DNA of 64,000 bases, taken from contig OZ026835.1 of NCBI GenBank assembly GCA_964023205.1, forward strand, positions 18,248,414 to 18,312,413, in the 5' to 3' direction. The translations under genes were made by a program, and so were the position numbers. Position 1 is the stretch's first letter. Every line of letters starts with the position of its first letter. This document shows, in pieces, positions 1 through 10,932 of this stretch. Below the pieces are notes generated by a model that worked only from the letters and a program-made list of their open reading frames with translations, did no database searches and had not been told where the DNA came from. Source of the stretch: Lutraria lutraria. Taxonomy: Eukaryota > Mollusca > Bivalvia > Venerida > Mactridae.

Positions 1-349
1 ATGAGAAGTGTGCAAATTGGGTCAAAAGCTTAAAAATAATAAAAGTAAAAACACTGTCTGTCAGAGTTTAAACTTTTCATATATGTATCAAACATACCGG
101 TATCCCATTTTCCTATAAATTAGATAATTGATATAAAGTTCAAAATTGAATGGGAGATGTTGTTCCTGTCCTCAAGACATCAATAAAGTTTTGAAAGCCA
201 GGTTCAATATTCAAATGAGTGTGAAACAACTTCAGACTATATTCAGAGTTAAGTTAATGCAAATGATGAAAAGTGTTTATGAAATTACAATGTTTTGCTT
301 AAAACAACTTACTAAATAATTATGTTTTGCAAAAAATGAATACAAAAAG
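1..349. other. non-coding, left edge
   Basis: AT-rich sequence with no convincing exon. It lies 3' of the DDE-domain exon on the minus strand and is probably intron, because that exon ends in a splice donor rather than a stop codon. Confidence 0.4.
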
Positions 350-366
350 TTACATTTTTTGTTTAC

Positions 367-2358
367 CTGCTTTTGAGCTTAGATCTTTCTGAAGATAGTG
401 TCCACTGGAGATGTTTGCATCAATTTCCGTCTGCACCTGTCTTTCGAAAGTCTTCACAACTTCATCTGGAGCAGGGTCGTGTGTCTGGAATGGAACACCC
501 TTTAGAGTCATCCTTTTAGTTCGCCCCCGAAGCAATTGTACTATTGGTTCCACTGAGGACATCCAGGCATGTTTGAGATCACCAACATGATTTGACTTTT
601 TTCTGATATCTGCTATTGAATTAGCACTTCTTAATACTTGCTCAATGTCTGAATTACACTCTGCTCTAGCAAGAGCTGCATTCTGCATTGCTATATTAAG
701 AATAGACATTATCCTTTCTACTGGGTTTAGCCAGGAATGACCTGGTGCTGTTCTACCTGCTATGAGTAAATCGAGATCTAGATGTTTAAATAACAAAATA
801 AGAGCAAGTTTGACAGAATGAAATGTTACTCTGTGGTCTGGACCACCATCAGAAAAAAGTAGTAGTATGGGATTTACTGCATCGTTTTCACCATCAGTAA
901 GTAGACCTTGAATTTCTGCAGCATGTCTCCAAGGACTACTCGGCTGGAAAATGTAATCTTTGTAGATGACATGTACCTGTCCTTGGTAAGAGGATTCATT
1001 CTTATTATTCGGAATATTGACATTTAAACAAACAGATGGAGTCAGAGAACCTTTACTTCCGACATCATGATCAAGGGCTGTCAAACTAGAACTGGATGGT
1101 ACCACACTTTTCTTACCACGTACACCTGATGCAATGTATTGTCCTGGTTCACCAAAGTCCACCTTCGATTTATCATCTATACTTAAAAACGTAACACTTT
1201 CTCGAAACTTCAGGGCAAACTGGCGCATGTATTTATACTGAGCTGCACTCATCCTGATGAGAAGCTCTTAACTGTCTTGTCTGAACTTTGAACTGTAATG
1301 GAACTTTAGATTTGTAAAGCCGAGATGTTTTTAAGTAAGCGTTTTTGGGAGCAAAGGAAAACAGCACAGTAGATTCACTAGGTATTTTAGCATCCTCTGG
1401 CAAATCTTTTTTTACATCATTAATGAGATCTCTCACTGAAACATAGTTCGATAAATGTTCAACATTATGGCGCCTTTCATCAGCAGCAGAGAATTCCTCT
1501 ACTTTTGCTGCGAGTAGATCAAAGAAAGGCTGGAATTCATCACCTGGCTGATCAGTATTATTATGTCTTAAATCTAACACTAAATCTGGATCATTGGCTA
1601 AAATTGCCTGTTTTACTCTCGCATCTAGAGTGGGGTTTTGGTCACAACTTGCGTCTAAAGATAACTCAGCATATATGGCACGCAGAATATGTTTTGGCAC
1701 ATCAACAGAGTGAAGTGAACTGTATCTGTTTACAAAATCACGTTTCATTCGTCTGGTATGATATTCTGATAAATTTGGTTTGAGTTTATCAACTACACGT
1801 AATGTATCGTTCATTATTTCATTAGGGCCTTGGTCATGTGGGGTCCTCCATATAAATATAGTGGCACCAATAGAGCCACCAGGGTCATACCGAAGAATAT
1901 ATACAGGTTCAGAGAGAGCAATATTTTGAAGAAAGTCAAATCTCTCAAATGTATTCTTAAACTGTCTATTTAAATGATGTTCTTCATGAAAAAACAAACT
2001 TTCAAAACAATTAAGTTTAGAAATGGCTACATCTAGAAGACAGTACTTATCATCAACAACTTTTACTGGGTTCCTATGCTGAAGATATGAATGCTTGGCC
2101 ACTTCTCTCACAGGGCCATCCATTTCTTGCCTTGCTTTCTGTGAAGTATTGGACTTGTCCAAAAATGAAGCATATTTGTCAAAGCACAAGGCAAGATTCC
2201 TCAAGTCAGTCGCAAAGTCACCCCACTTAGATGTATATGACAACATCAACACCTTGAATAGTGATGCGCTGTGCTGCTTTAAACTTTGTGCTGACAGCTG
2301 GGGGGCCCTTTTCTTTTGTTTTTTCCAATCATTGTACCCACTGAACAATAGAAGAAAT
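367..2358 (-). pseudogene. DDE (Tc1/IS630-like) transposase-domain gene, 3' exon, frameshifted
   Basis: This long minus-strand exon is read in two frames, 2358 to about 1240 and then about 1252 to 367. The first half opens after a splice acceptor (tttcag at about 2359; an alternative is at 2341). The second half has the DDE fold signature: IDD at residues 25-27 of that frame, LLFSDGGPDH with D135, and WLNPVERIM with E179, the NPxE form typical of Tc1/mariner-IS630 DDE_3 domains. The frames meet at RASHQ / SAAQYKYMRQFA without a visible intron, so I read a one-base indel, either decay or assembly error. The exon ends at AAGCAG|gtaaac, so the gene continues beyond the window or in an unseen exon. 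Similar proteins occur, from memory, as uncharacterised predicted genes in cnidarians and molluscs. It could be a decayed transposon gene or a domesticated one. Confidence 0.7.
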
Positions 2359-2678
2359 CTGAAATAGCAAGACAGAAAAATGTGCACAATCAATAAGAAA
2401 TCATTTTGCTATGTTTAAATTTAGATAGCCAAATGTAATAATTAAAAATGTTTTATTATGCTAAATCTGCCATTAACATGTCAAAAGATAAAATAATTTA
2501 GCATTCTGGTAAATAATTTCATAATAAAGCTTTGATACAATAAAATCGATGTGAAATGACATGTCAAAAAAAGTATTTCTTGCTGTCAGACAATGAGTTT
2601 TACATTCAACATTCAAAATTTCTTGCTAAACTCTTAATCTTTCAGCAGTTCCGATGTATGAATTTAAAATCAACTAAC

Positions 2679-4190
2679 CTCTTTGGAACAACTATCTCAT
2701 TATTCAGTCTGGTAACTAGCTTATCCATGGATCCGTCCACATACCACAGGGCATTTACAACAATATCAACATATTTGTTTATTGTATTATCATCTGATGA
2801 CCTTGGGAAAAGTGCTTCCTTCAAAACCATTTGAGCGACTACATCATTGTATAATCGGTCCTTAGCTGAAAAAGAATCATGCCAGATGTTATTTAATTTT
2901 ACAATCAAGGGAGAAGGGATATGAAGCATTTTTAGCTCACATGTCACAAAGTGACAAAGTGAGCTATTAGGATCACTCTCCGTCCGGCGTCATGCGGTGT
3001 GCGTCGTGCGGTGTGCGTCGTGCGGTGTGCGTCGTGTGTCGTCAAACTTTTTGTTGTGACCACACTAGGGGCCACATTTTTGGCTCAATTTTAGCAAAAC
3101 TGGGTCAGAACGTTAATATCAACAAAATCTCGGACGAGTTCGATATTGGGCCATTTGGGGTCAAAAACTAGGTCACCAGGGCCAAATAAGGGAAAACATT
3201 GTGAACACTTCAGAAATCACTGTTTTGAATTTATCTTCATGAAACTTTGTCAGAATGTTTATTTTAATAATATGTAGGTCAAGTTTGAAAATGGGTAATT
3301 TCTGTAGTAAAATTAGGTCACTAGGGCAAATTGCTGGAAAACCTTGTGAACACTCTAGAAGTCACTGTTTTGATTGGATGATCATGAAACCTTGTCAGAA
3401 TGTTTGTCTTCATAATATCTTGGACGAGTTCGAACATGGGTCATCTTGGGTCAAAAACTAGGTCGCTAGGTCAAATCTTATGAAAAACCATGTTAACACT
3501 GTAGATTTCACAGTTATTATTGGATCTTCACCAAACTTTGTCAAATCGTTTGTTTTAATGATATAATGGTCAAGTATAAATATGGGTCATCTGGGGTCAA
3601 TAACTAGGTCACCAGGTCAAATCTTAGGAAAACTTTGTTAACACTGTAGATGTCATAGTTTTAATTGGATATTCACCAAACCTTGTCAAAATGTTTGCCT
3701 CAATGATATGTGGGTCAAGGATGAACATGGGTCAGCCGGGTTCAAAAACTGGGTCACAAGGTCAAATCTTAGGTAAAAATCTTGTAAAAGCTCTAAATGT
3801 CATGGTTTTGATTGGATCTTGGCCAAACCTTGTCAGATTGTTTGTCTTAATGATATTAAGGACAAGTTCAAATATGGGTCACCTAGGGTCAAAAACCAGG
3901 TCACAAGGTCAAATCTTAGGAAAACCTTATTAACACTGTAGATGTCAAATTTTGATTGTATCTTCACCAAACCTAGTCAGACTGTTTGTCTTAATGATAT
4001 GTAAGACAAATTCGAACATAGGTCGTCTGGGGTCAAAAACTAGGTCACCGGTTCAAAACAATGTTTTAATGAGTGAACAGTGATTGTCATGTGAGCGATA
4101 TAGGGCCATCTTGGCCCTCTTGTTATATATTCCTTCATGAACAGAGGTCTGCTAATCGACATTTCATATGTAGCAGTATGCCAGGTATAC
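2679..4190 (-). pseudogene. middle exon of the DDE-domain gene, split by a repeat
   Basis: The coding part at 2679-2928 reads MLHIPSPLIVKLNNIWHD onward to NNEIVVPKR and ends at a donor (CCAAAGAG|gttagttg). Its 5' side stops exactly at the terminus of the repeat at 2929-4124. On the far side (4125 to about 4190) the same strand is open and reads YTWHTATYEMSISRPLFMKEY. The two pieces join in one frame if two of the repeat's terminal T bases are counted as target. The repeat therefore seems to have landed inside this exon. The 5' splice acceptor is not clear. Position between the first and last exons of the same gene fits one transcription unit. Confidence 0.5.
2929..4124 (+). repeat. hairpin-capped modular repeat, copy A
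   Basis: It starts TTTTTAGCTCACATGTCAC and ends GGGCCATCTTGGCCCTCTTGTT. The 5' end folds as AGCTCAC..GTCAC/GTGAC..GTGAGCT and the 3' end as GGGCCA/TGGCCC. The interior is a run of diverged modules of about 145 bp, each with phrases like AACACTGTAGATGTCA, GGATCTTCACCAAAC and AACTAGGTCACCAGGTCAAA. A short tandem of gcggtgtgcgtcgt (three units) lies near 2990-3040. Small open frames in it are by-products of the modules and recur in other copies. It interrupts an exon of the minus-strand gene. Confidence 0.85.
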
Positions 4191-4286
4191 AGTATTAAAT
4201 TTTGTATTTATAAAGTGGCTGTGTAAATATGACCAGCTTCTTCTGATATGGAACAGGTCCGCACTCTGGAGTTACTATCGTACCAT

Positions 4287-4345
4287 GATTAGCTCACAGT
4301 TGGTAGAGCATCTGACATGCAAGCAGGAGGTTTGTGGGTCTGAGC
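4287..4345 (+). repeat. degenerate tRNA-derived SINE head
   Basis: The stretch carries an A-box-like TAGCTCACAGTTGG, then GTAGAGCATCTGAC, then CAAGCAGGAGG and a decayed B box (GTGGGTCTGAGCC). It matches the better-preserved copy at 10862-10932 on the other strand. It is not a functional tRNA because the cloverleaf arms do not close. Confidence 0.5.
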
Positions 4346-4629
4346 CTATTATCTGGTACACTAACTTACTCCCGAGTCCTTGTATACACATAAATACTTT
4401 AGGTGCATTCCTTTTATGCCATATAGTTGCCCATTACCCCACCCACTTTTTGGAAAATGGACAAGCGTTCCTCTCTAACATAACTTGTATTGAATTCCTT
4501 AATTTAGTTTAAGGTTATATAGATAAGGTAAAGACAGAAAAAGAGAGAGGTTTGGACCATGGTATTTCATCCTAATGCAATACCTCCTCTCTCAATGAGA
4601 TAGATTTTGTAAATATGTCTTTGTCTTAC

Positions 4630-5408
4630 CTGTAAATCTTGGACCATCTGTCGATTTAACAGGCGCGTAGCTGCCTATACGCGAGTATGCGGCTGAATCC
4701 ACATGATTCTGACAAAAAAAAAAAATCAGGAATTTTTTAAAATCACAAAAATCTACTTCATTAATGTATTTATGGTACCAAGACTGACTTCTTGAGAACT
4801 ACATTAATGACTCTGAAATCGCCTAGAATGCACCAGATTGCACCATTATTTTCAAAAAATTTCCCCCGGCCCCCCTAGCTGAATCATGAATCCACATCCA
4901 TGGAGGGCTAGCTACGCGCCTGTTTTAATCTGGGCTTCTTGTCAAAAGCAGTATTTCTGTCCATTAACAAATTAAATGCATTCAACTTATTACTTATATT
5001 AGTATCTTCTTGATTTTTTTCTGTCCTTTTAATATCAAATGTAACATATTTCAAAGATGGATCAAATTGTACTATTTTTCTAATTGGTTCTTCTCTATCT
5101 GGGAAAAAGTGTTCAGACCCATGAAGTTTCGCTGTTAAAGAAATCTGAATGTTGTCATTCTTGTCAATCGTGTAGCCGTCTTCCAGTTCCCCGGATAAAT
5201 CGTTCAATACATCGTCCCACGACCATTCCGGGTCATAACCATATATCCTGTTATTAATTACATTTTTTGATCCAATATTTAGGTTCAAACATAAAACTAC
5301 ATCATCGTACCGTTGACAACGTTTATTTGACGGTTCCATGCGTAATATATTAATATTTCCAACGGAGTTTGGCGACGCACGCAGCCATGACAAATTTTGT
5401 AATCTCAC
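4630..5408 (-). pseudogene. first exon of the DDE-domain gene, MITE-disrupted
   Basis: An open minus-strand frame begins at an ATG at 5408 or, more plausibly, at the ATG at 5339 (MEPSNKRCQRYDDVV). It continues through GYDPEWSWDDVLNDLSGEL and FDPSLKYVTFDIKR to KKPRL. The MITE at 4660-4922 interrupts it there. Beyond the MITE the reading continues for a few codons to a consensus donor at 4630. No known domain is recognised; the segment is acidic and soluble-looking. It is assigned to the same gene as the exons at 2679 and 367 by strand, order and matching splice signals. No stop codon is seen before the MITE. Confidence 0.5.
4660..4922. mobile_element. MITE inserted in first exon of DDE-domain gene
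   Basis: The 263 bp element has terminal inverted repeats CAGGCGCGTAGCT / AGCTACGCGCCTG and is flanked by TTTAA (4655-4659) and T-TTTAA (4923-4928), a probable target duplication. It has no coding capacity. It splits an otherwise open minus-strand exon: coding sequence ends at KPRL on one side, and on the other an open stretch runs to the donor CAG|gtaagac at 4630. Confidence 0.75.
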
Positions 5409-5615
5409 TCGACTTACGTGTAGCGGTTATAAACAGCGTCTAAATGATCCAGACTTAGAATTAGCGAAAAGATAGTACAATGAGAGCAAACGGATTTTTT
5501 AAACACGAAAAGTATACAGATAAAAAAAAAAAGACCACTTTTTTCGCCAAAAAAAATTTCGGCAGGCAGATTTTTGGCGGATCGGGCAGCAGCGGCAAAC
5601 AATCAATCTTTTAAT

Positions 5616-6477
5616 TTAGGCCTCATCAACAGACGAAATGTTTCCATCTGTATCAATTTCTTTTGATGCACTGGTCAAAAGCATCATATCATTTGATGCT
5701 TGTACCTTACTATCTGTCTTCATTCCTATGGTTACACAGGCTGATTGTTCAACATTAACTGTTGCTTGACTTTGTATTCTCCAGTCTTTGTCTGTTTCCT
5801 TCTTCTCTTCTGCAGCCAGTGTCTTGGCTATCAGTGTAGATGTTATTTCTGAATTAGCAGGAGGATTTTTCTTAACAGTTCCCTGTTTAAAAAAAGCTGC
5901 TACAGACAAATTATCACTATGCGTAAGTTTCTGTTTCTTTTTTTTGGTCTTCTCAGAGTCAGTTCCTTTGTTCTTCTTAGCTTTGTTCTTGAAGTACCAG
6001 TTACTTTTGTATTGACTGCGTTCAATTTCATGAAGTTCTAATTGTTTTAAGTTTTTATCTGAACTAATACGTTGCAGTTCTTTACGCAATATTAAGCAGT
6101 TTTCATAATCTGCTACATTTTCACTACGTACTAAATTTTTCTTGATGGCGACTATATCATGATCACTGGATTCTATTTCCTCTTTCAACTGTTTAATTCT
6201 TAAATTCAGTGGAGGTGTTAGGTTCCCTCTTGTTGGTACTTTCAGCCTGAGTTTTTGTGGTGTTTGACCTTGATTTCCCCTTTTTAAAATTATATGTCTT
6301 TTCAACTTCTTTTCGTGCTAATGTAAATAATTTCTGCTTATCACACAACAAATTGTTTTCTGCTTTCACAAGGTTAGCTGCTTCTTCATTAACTGCAACC
6401 TGCCACGGTGTGATTGTTGATCTTTCTGAATTGAAAATTTCTGCCATTTTGTCTGAAGTCTTCTGAGGATTAGCCAC
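5616..6477 (-). pseudogene. coiled-coil / basic protein, terminal exon, frameshifted
   Basis: The exon starts after an acceptor (ctttatttttcag) at about 6477 and reads VANPQKTSDKMAEIFNSE.. TPWQVAVNEEAANLVKAENN. Near 6230-6300 the frame changes to one that carries LRIKQLKEEIESSDHD.. and a Lys-rich tract (KKKKQKL), ending at a stop at 5616 (ISSVDEA). The middle has heptad-like Leu/Ile/Glu spacing and is probably coiled coil. It lies on the same strand as, and 3' of, the SAM-like exon at 7153-7280. I infer one gene placed directly upstream of the DDE-domain gene, about 0.2 kb away. The function is unknown. I recall similar TPWQVAV..EEAANLV text in uncharacterised invertebrate proteins but cannot name the family. 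Confidence 0.5.
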
Positions 6478-6599
6478 CTGAAAAATAAAGCAGGTAAGAA
6501 TCAAAGTCAATGACAACTAGATGCTGTTTTGGGGGAAAAAACATATATTTCCTCCCAGTGCTATAGCACAGGACAAATCATTATCTCCTGTTTTCCCTT

Positions 6600-6741
6600 T
6601 ATCAACATGCCAAGTTTCACTGCATCAGTTTTGCATATGGATAGACAGAATGGCCTCGAACTCCCATTTTCCATCCACAATTTTCATTCTGTTGTATATG
6701 TATGAACTTTGATCTTTAATCTGACAAGCACTTTCATCAGT
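6600..6741 (-). pseudogene. possible exon with in-frame stop
   Basis: After a good acceptor (tttactttcag at 6742) the minus strand reads TDESACQIKDQSSYIYNRMK and IVDGKWEFEAILSIHMQN, then a TGA, then more coding-like text (CSETWHVDKGKTGDN). It sits between the SAM-like exon and the coiled-coil exon and may belong to that gene. No domain is recognised and no donor is clear. Confidence 0.25.
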
Positions 6742-7152
6742 CTGAAAGTAAACATTTGTGGAATGCAACTCAAATTAGAAATGTACATGTAATTACAGCA
6801 GGATAAACTAGAACAAGGTGATGAATACTCATATAATGCTTGGACACAGGACATGACATACATAATACAAGTCCTATTTTGTTTTATTTATCTCCGGGAG
6901 TTTAAGCATGTTCATTAGTTGCAAAATTTAAAACAGCTGCTAGGATAACTCATCTGAGATGTATAATTCACTGCTGCAACATGTTTTTTTCAGAGAATCA
7001 TTCTTAAATTGGTCTAAAAAGCACTATTTGGACAAGTTAACTGAATTTTGGTCTAGGAAAGCCTAAATGTCTTCAGAAAAATTCAGCAACATGACTAAGA
7101 CAACAAAACTGGCATACGATAAGGCTATATCTTCAATAGTTATAATTGATAC

Positions 7153-7280
7153 CTGAACACACGCTGCAGATGACATAAGGTCTTTAAGCTTGGCCCTAAG
7201 TCCAAGTTTAGGGACTAACTCTTTGAGCATACTTTCATCTTTCAGTATTGCTTGGAGACTGATGCCATCTGTCAATTGCT
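7153..7280 (-). CDS. SAM-domain C-terminal half, internal exon
   Basis: The exon is bounded by an acceptor (tttatatttcag, 7281) and a donor (GTTCAG|gtatcaatt, 7152). It encodes EQLTDGISLQAILKDESM.. KELVPKLGLRAKLKDLM. The pattern D-G-x-x-L ... D-L/ESMLKEL-x-x-K-L-G-x-R-x-K-L is that of helices 3-5 of a sterile alpha motif, a protein-interaction domain. The N-terminal half of the SAM domain should lie in an upstream exon that I could not find. It is the likely 5' neighbour of the coiled-coil exon at 5616-6477. Confidence 0.55.
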
Positions 7281-7357
7281 CTGAAATATAAAAGACCCAT
7301 TATCCTGTAAAGTATGTAACAAATTGTTTCATGTTAGGACCTACTCTGTCATCGGAC

Positions 7358-7602
7358 CCACCCCTGTGGTCGAGTGGTTAAGGTCGCTGGCTTCGAATCA
7401 CTATAACCTCCCACTGATAGAGGGTCGTTGGTTCGAACCCTGCTACCAACCGTGTCTCTTTATGTAAGAAAGCAGGCAGTTGCTTATGGAGGATGGAGTC
7501 TAGTACTGATTCTTCCCAGGAACAATGGTTAGATTATGAAATGTCAGCCTCATATGACTCTGACTGTTGAAAAGGAGTGTAAAACCCAAATAAACTAACA
7601 AA
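7358..7602 (+). mobile_element. tRNA-derived SINE (Ser/Leu-type head)
   Basis: The head carries GTGGTCGAGTGGTTAAGGTC (A box) and GGTTCGAACCC (B box) with a long variable region between them, as in class II tRNAs. A tRNA-unrelated body follows and ends GTAAAACCCAAATAAACTAA. A second copy lies inverted at 23510-23745. It has no coding capacity. Confidence 0.75.
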
Positions 7603-7834
7603 CAGTGTAAGTCTAGCACCAATTTGAAATGTTTTATATGGTACACATAATTTGCAGTGGTTCTATAATTCAGTAAATTCATGACCCATCTCATTTCTGC
7701 TAAATCAAAATATTAATACTTAAAGTTTAAAACTGCAAATTACTGACATGTCTTAAATGATGCCTAACCAATATTGCATCTAGGCTAAAGGTTAATGTCA
7801 TACATGTACATACACAAATATTCCTGACTCATAC

Positions 7835-8085
7835 CATTATCAATATATTTCTACCAAGGACAATGGCAGCAAGTCTGATGCCAGAAACACAGACCAATGA
7901 CTGTCTTAGAATAGATTCACAGACAGGATCCCTAAATATTTCTGCTATAGTCTTTAGTATGTATAATTTCTGAGAAAATGAAAAAAGATTCTCAAATGAA
8001 GCTTTAAGTTTATCAACAATGTAACTAAATAGATCAAAACTTTTTAACATTGATTTATTATTCTGTTCATGCATTATGATTTCAT
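7835..8085 (-). other. weak exon candidate
   Basis: An open minus-strand frame reads KLKASFENLFSFSQKLY.. IFRDPVCESILRQSL and ends near a donor (ATAATG|gtatgag). Composition is protein-like but no domain is recognised and no clear acceptor is seen. It could be an upstream exon of the SAM-like gene. Confidence 0.2.
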
Positions 8086-8099
8086 TCAATCTGAGATTA

Positions 8100-9480
8100 A
8101 TTATATAATGTGTTATAATTAAGCATGAATATGCATATCAAACTGAAAGCAATATTATCAGCAAAGCATTAAGGCATTAAAATGAAAATGACTGACACGT
8201 CTTGTGATCAGAAATATATTTAAGAGACTCAGAGCTTTTAAACTCAAAAAGAATGAATGATGTTACAACTGACAATTGGATAGAGTAATATGTAGCAAGC
8301 AGGTTTTAAATAAGAAAGTGACACTCAAAGTCAACTTCTTCCCCTCGAAAAATCAGCTATTTTCCCCCCTGAAGATACATTTTCTCTATTTGCATTGTGA
8401 ATATTCCCAAAATTTGCCTCTTTCATGTAAGGTTCCCCTTTTACCAGCACCCAGTGTCTTCCTTTTGTCCTAAAAAGACCCTGTGATGTCCCCTATTAAT
8501 AAAAAATTAAGGCATATGAATTCCACAAGCCTAGATTCATGACAGACCTTAAATACTAGTACATAAATCAAACCAAAACAGAAGGAACCAACTGGCTTGT
8601 CTGGTCATTAGGTACACCACCTGGCAATAAAACCAAACCAGGTTATCATGCTAAGTGACACATTCAAAGTAAAAACCTATTAATAATATAAAATTATAAT
8701 GTTCAATATTTGTAGTGTTACTGTATACAAGTACTACTGTGTGCTATTCCAGTTCTTTCACAATTATTAAACTATGTTTCAAGACAAACTTCATACTAGA
8801 TGTTTTCAAAGACAGTAAAGTCTCTTTACTGTGTTAAAGTCTTATTTTGAATCTAAGTCATATGATTACTAATAAAACAAACAACCCCTTTATATCATTT
8901 TGGGGAACAGGTAATGCGTCCCTTGAGGAAATTTGCATCATGAAACACCAAATTAAGGGATTTTTATGACTAACATACTTCCTTTCTAAAGGTAGCTACA
9001 TTATTTTTCTTAATAATGTGTTTTCTCTAAGTGGGGAAAAATATATACTTTTTGTTGGGATTGATTTATCTGTCTATTCGGACTGACGTACGTTCAGACA
9101 CACCACAACTACACGAAAAAAAAACACGAACAAAACCGAATGCACAATATCTAGACCATGAATCAGAAATCGTAAGAAATGGTCATTACGGAACTATTTT
9201 CGGAAATTTTTACATTTAAAAAAAAATCTGTCTGAAGAAATGTTAGTGGCCCCAACAATAAATCTATATAGCAGATGATGATTTAAATGTATAAATTGCC
9301 GTTTTTACTTGCTATATGAATAATATCGTACGCTATTTCGTGTGTTAAACGCGCACTATTTCACGTACTATTTTTTTCTGATTTCGCGGGAAATCCCAGT
9401 CATGTTACCTCACAGATAGCTATTGCACCGCCATTTGTAATTGACATCGCGAAGAGTTTTTTTTTTCTACTTTGAAGACC
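8100..9480. other. no gene seen
   Basis: AT-rich sequence with homopolymer runs and short open frames only. No repeat family from elsewhere in this window was recognised. Confidence 0.4.
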
Positions 9481-9485
9481 GAATG
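9410..9485 (+). other. possible 5' non-coding exon with donor
   Basis: A less AT-rich patch (TTTCGCGGGAAATCCC at about 9383, then ACCGCCATTTGTAATTGAC) ends in CCGAAT|GTAAGTATT, a strong donor match. It could be the first, non-coding exon of the plus-strand gene whose candidate exons follow. No promoter element is convincing. Confidence 0.2.
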
Positions 9486-9489
9486 TAAG

Positions 9490-10440
9490 TATTATTCAGG
9501 TTATAAGTAGATATTGAGTTTACTTTTGTTGTCATATGTCTTATTGTATGTTCTATTTGCTCTCATTGTAACGAAAAGAATATATCTCCGTTTGATCACA
9601 CGGTTGACCTACTTAACTTCGGATGACGGACGTTTCGGTCTCGATACGTTTCCGCCCCGATGACATTGCGGCCTCGATCAATTTGAGTGTACGCGGTGTG
9701 AAATAAATCGGTTGCTGGTGATTTTTATTGAATGAACATATTATGGTATCATGTGATATTTTGTCTTTTCATCTTGCTGTTTTACGGAAATTTGACCGTT
9801 AAATAGGAAAACGAAAGCGACTCAGATTGAGTCGTTTACCTGTTAGATTTTAAAGAACAAGTGGCTTTGACGATGAACTGCAATGTAGTGCATATGTATA
9901 CCTATCATCGTCAAAGACCTTCGACTAACCTTGTCAATGCAATTAATATAGCAAAATTGAAATTTACATATCATGCATTTTCTTTACTTAAACAGTTGTA
10001 GATATAGCTAATGATGAAAACGTTATTTTGTTGAAATCGTTACCCAGATTATAATGAATATTAATCATGCTTTTTTATAAGTACCTTGCATTTTACTAAT
10101 CTAAATCATGCTTTTTGATTTATGCTATATTAACTTTATATACTATATATATATTAATTTATACTAACTTTTATATAATTTATAAACCACTATTTTTCAT
10201 TAACGGTTATTTGTCTGTCTTTCTTCTCCTCTTTGTCAAAGTTTACATGTGGTCATGTCACACGTCTTAAAATTGCCAGGCTGGTGTCACAATAATAAGA
10301 ATTGGGCCGTTTCGGTATTAGGCCGTATTGAAGTGGTCCAATTTGACATGCATTTGTCAGGCCGGTTGGTATTGCTGGACCCCACCCACTGATGGTATCT
10401 GTTGGTCTTTATCAAGGTTGATCAGTATATTTGGAACATT
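9490..10440. other. no gene seen
   Basis: AT-rich, with a TA-rich patch near 10130-10180. Nothing recognisable. Confidence 0.4.
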
Positions 10441-10457
10441 CTGTTTTCAGCAGCTGT

Positions 10458-10513
10458 TGAATTTCTCAAGTCTTCAGGCTAAGTGGAAGGCGCCAGACAG
10501 GCAGACTAGATAG
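10458..10513 (+). other. exon candidate (unknown gene)
   Basis: After ctgttttcag the frame reads QLLNFSSLQAKWKAPDRQTR and a TAG. It could be a terminal exon or chance. No domain is recognised. Confidence 0.2.
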
Positions 10514-10861
10514 ATATATTGTGTGTTGGCCTGATACAGAATCTTCTTATCAGACTGGCTGTCCTGTAACTCATTTACCTGGTAAGCACATGTTTTATAC
10601 TCACTCTGAAAGGTTTCTTTTGGTCCGACAATTTTTGAGCTTGACTGTCCAATGTCTGATAGATTTTTATGTAGTTGCTCACAGAGATGGTACTTGTCAT
10701 AAGTTGTATACAAATACATTAATTGTGTTGTAGTTTTAATACCAAAATAAAAATAACCTGAACTGTTGAAAAAAGGTTAATCGTAACACATTAATCAGCA
10801 CTTGACAACAATATGATTAACTCTAATTCTAAAGTGTAATAGGATGAGGGAAATAATGTAA

Positions 10862-10932
10862 CTAATGCGGGGGGTCGAACTCGCAACCTCCTGCTTGTTA
10901 GTCAGATGCTCTACCAACTGAGCTAATTGGGC
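10862..10932 (-). repeat. tRNA-derived SINE head / tRNA pseudogene
   Basis: On the minus strand it reads TTAGCTCAGTTGGTAGAGC (perfect A box) and GAGTTCGACCCC (B box). The D arm is intact and the anticodon loop would be CTAACAA (AAC, Val-like). The acceptor stem does not pair and the anticodon stem is weak, so this is most likely a SINE head or pseudogene. A decayed relative lies at 4287. Confidence 0.55.

Noticed and set aside
3255..3461. Recurring open frames of 68-80 codons inside the modular repeats (also at 3691, 14100, 25510, 45524, 61563)
   Set aside because: They follow the 145-bp module period, exist only where the repeat exists, and have low-complexity, module-derived translations, so they are not genes.
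2929..4124. Canonical Helitron with TC...CTRR ends
   Set aside because: In the reverse orientation the end is GAGCTAA-AAA, which contains CTAA, but there is no 5' TC and the exact border is uncertain; only a rolling-circle-like origin is suggested.
7500..7694. Minus-strand frame overlapping the SINE body
   Set aside because: It lies antisense within the SINE at 7358-7602 and has no coding support.
10862..10932. Functional tRNA-Val gene
   Set aside because: A and B boxes are good, but the acceptor stem does not pair and a related decayed copy exists at 4287; SINE head or pseudogene is more likely.
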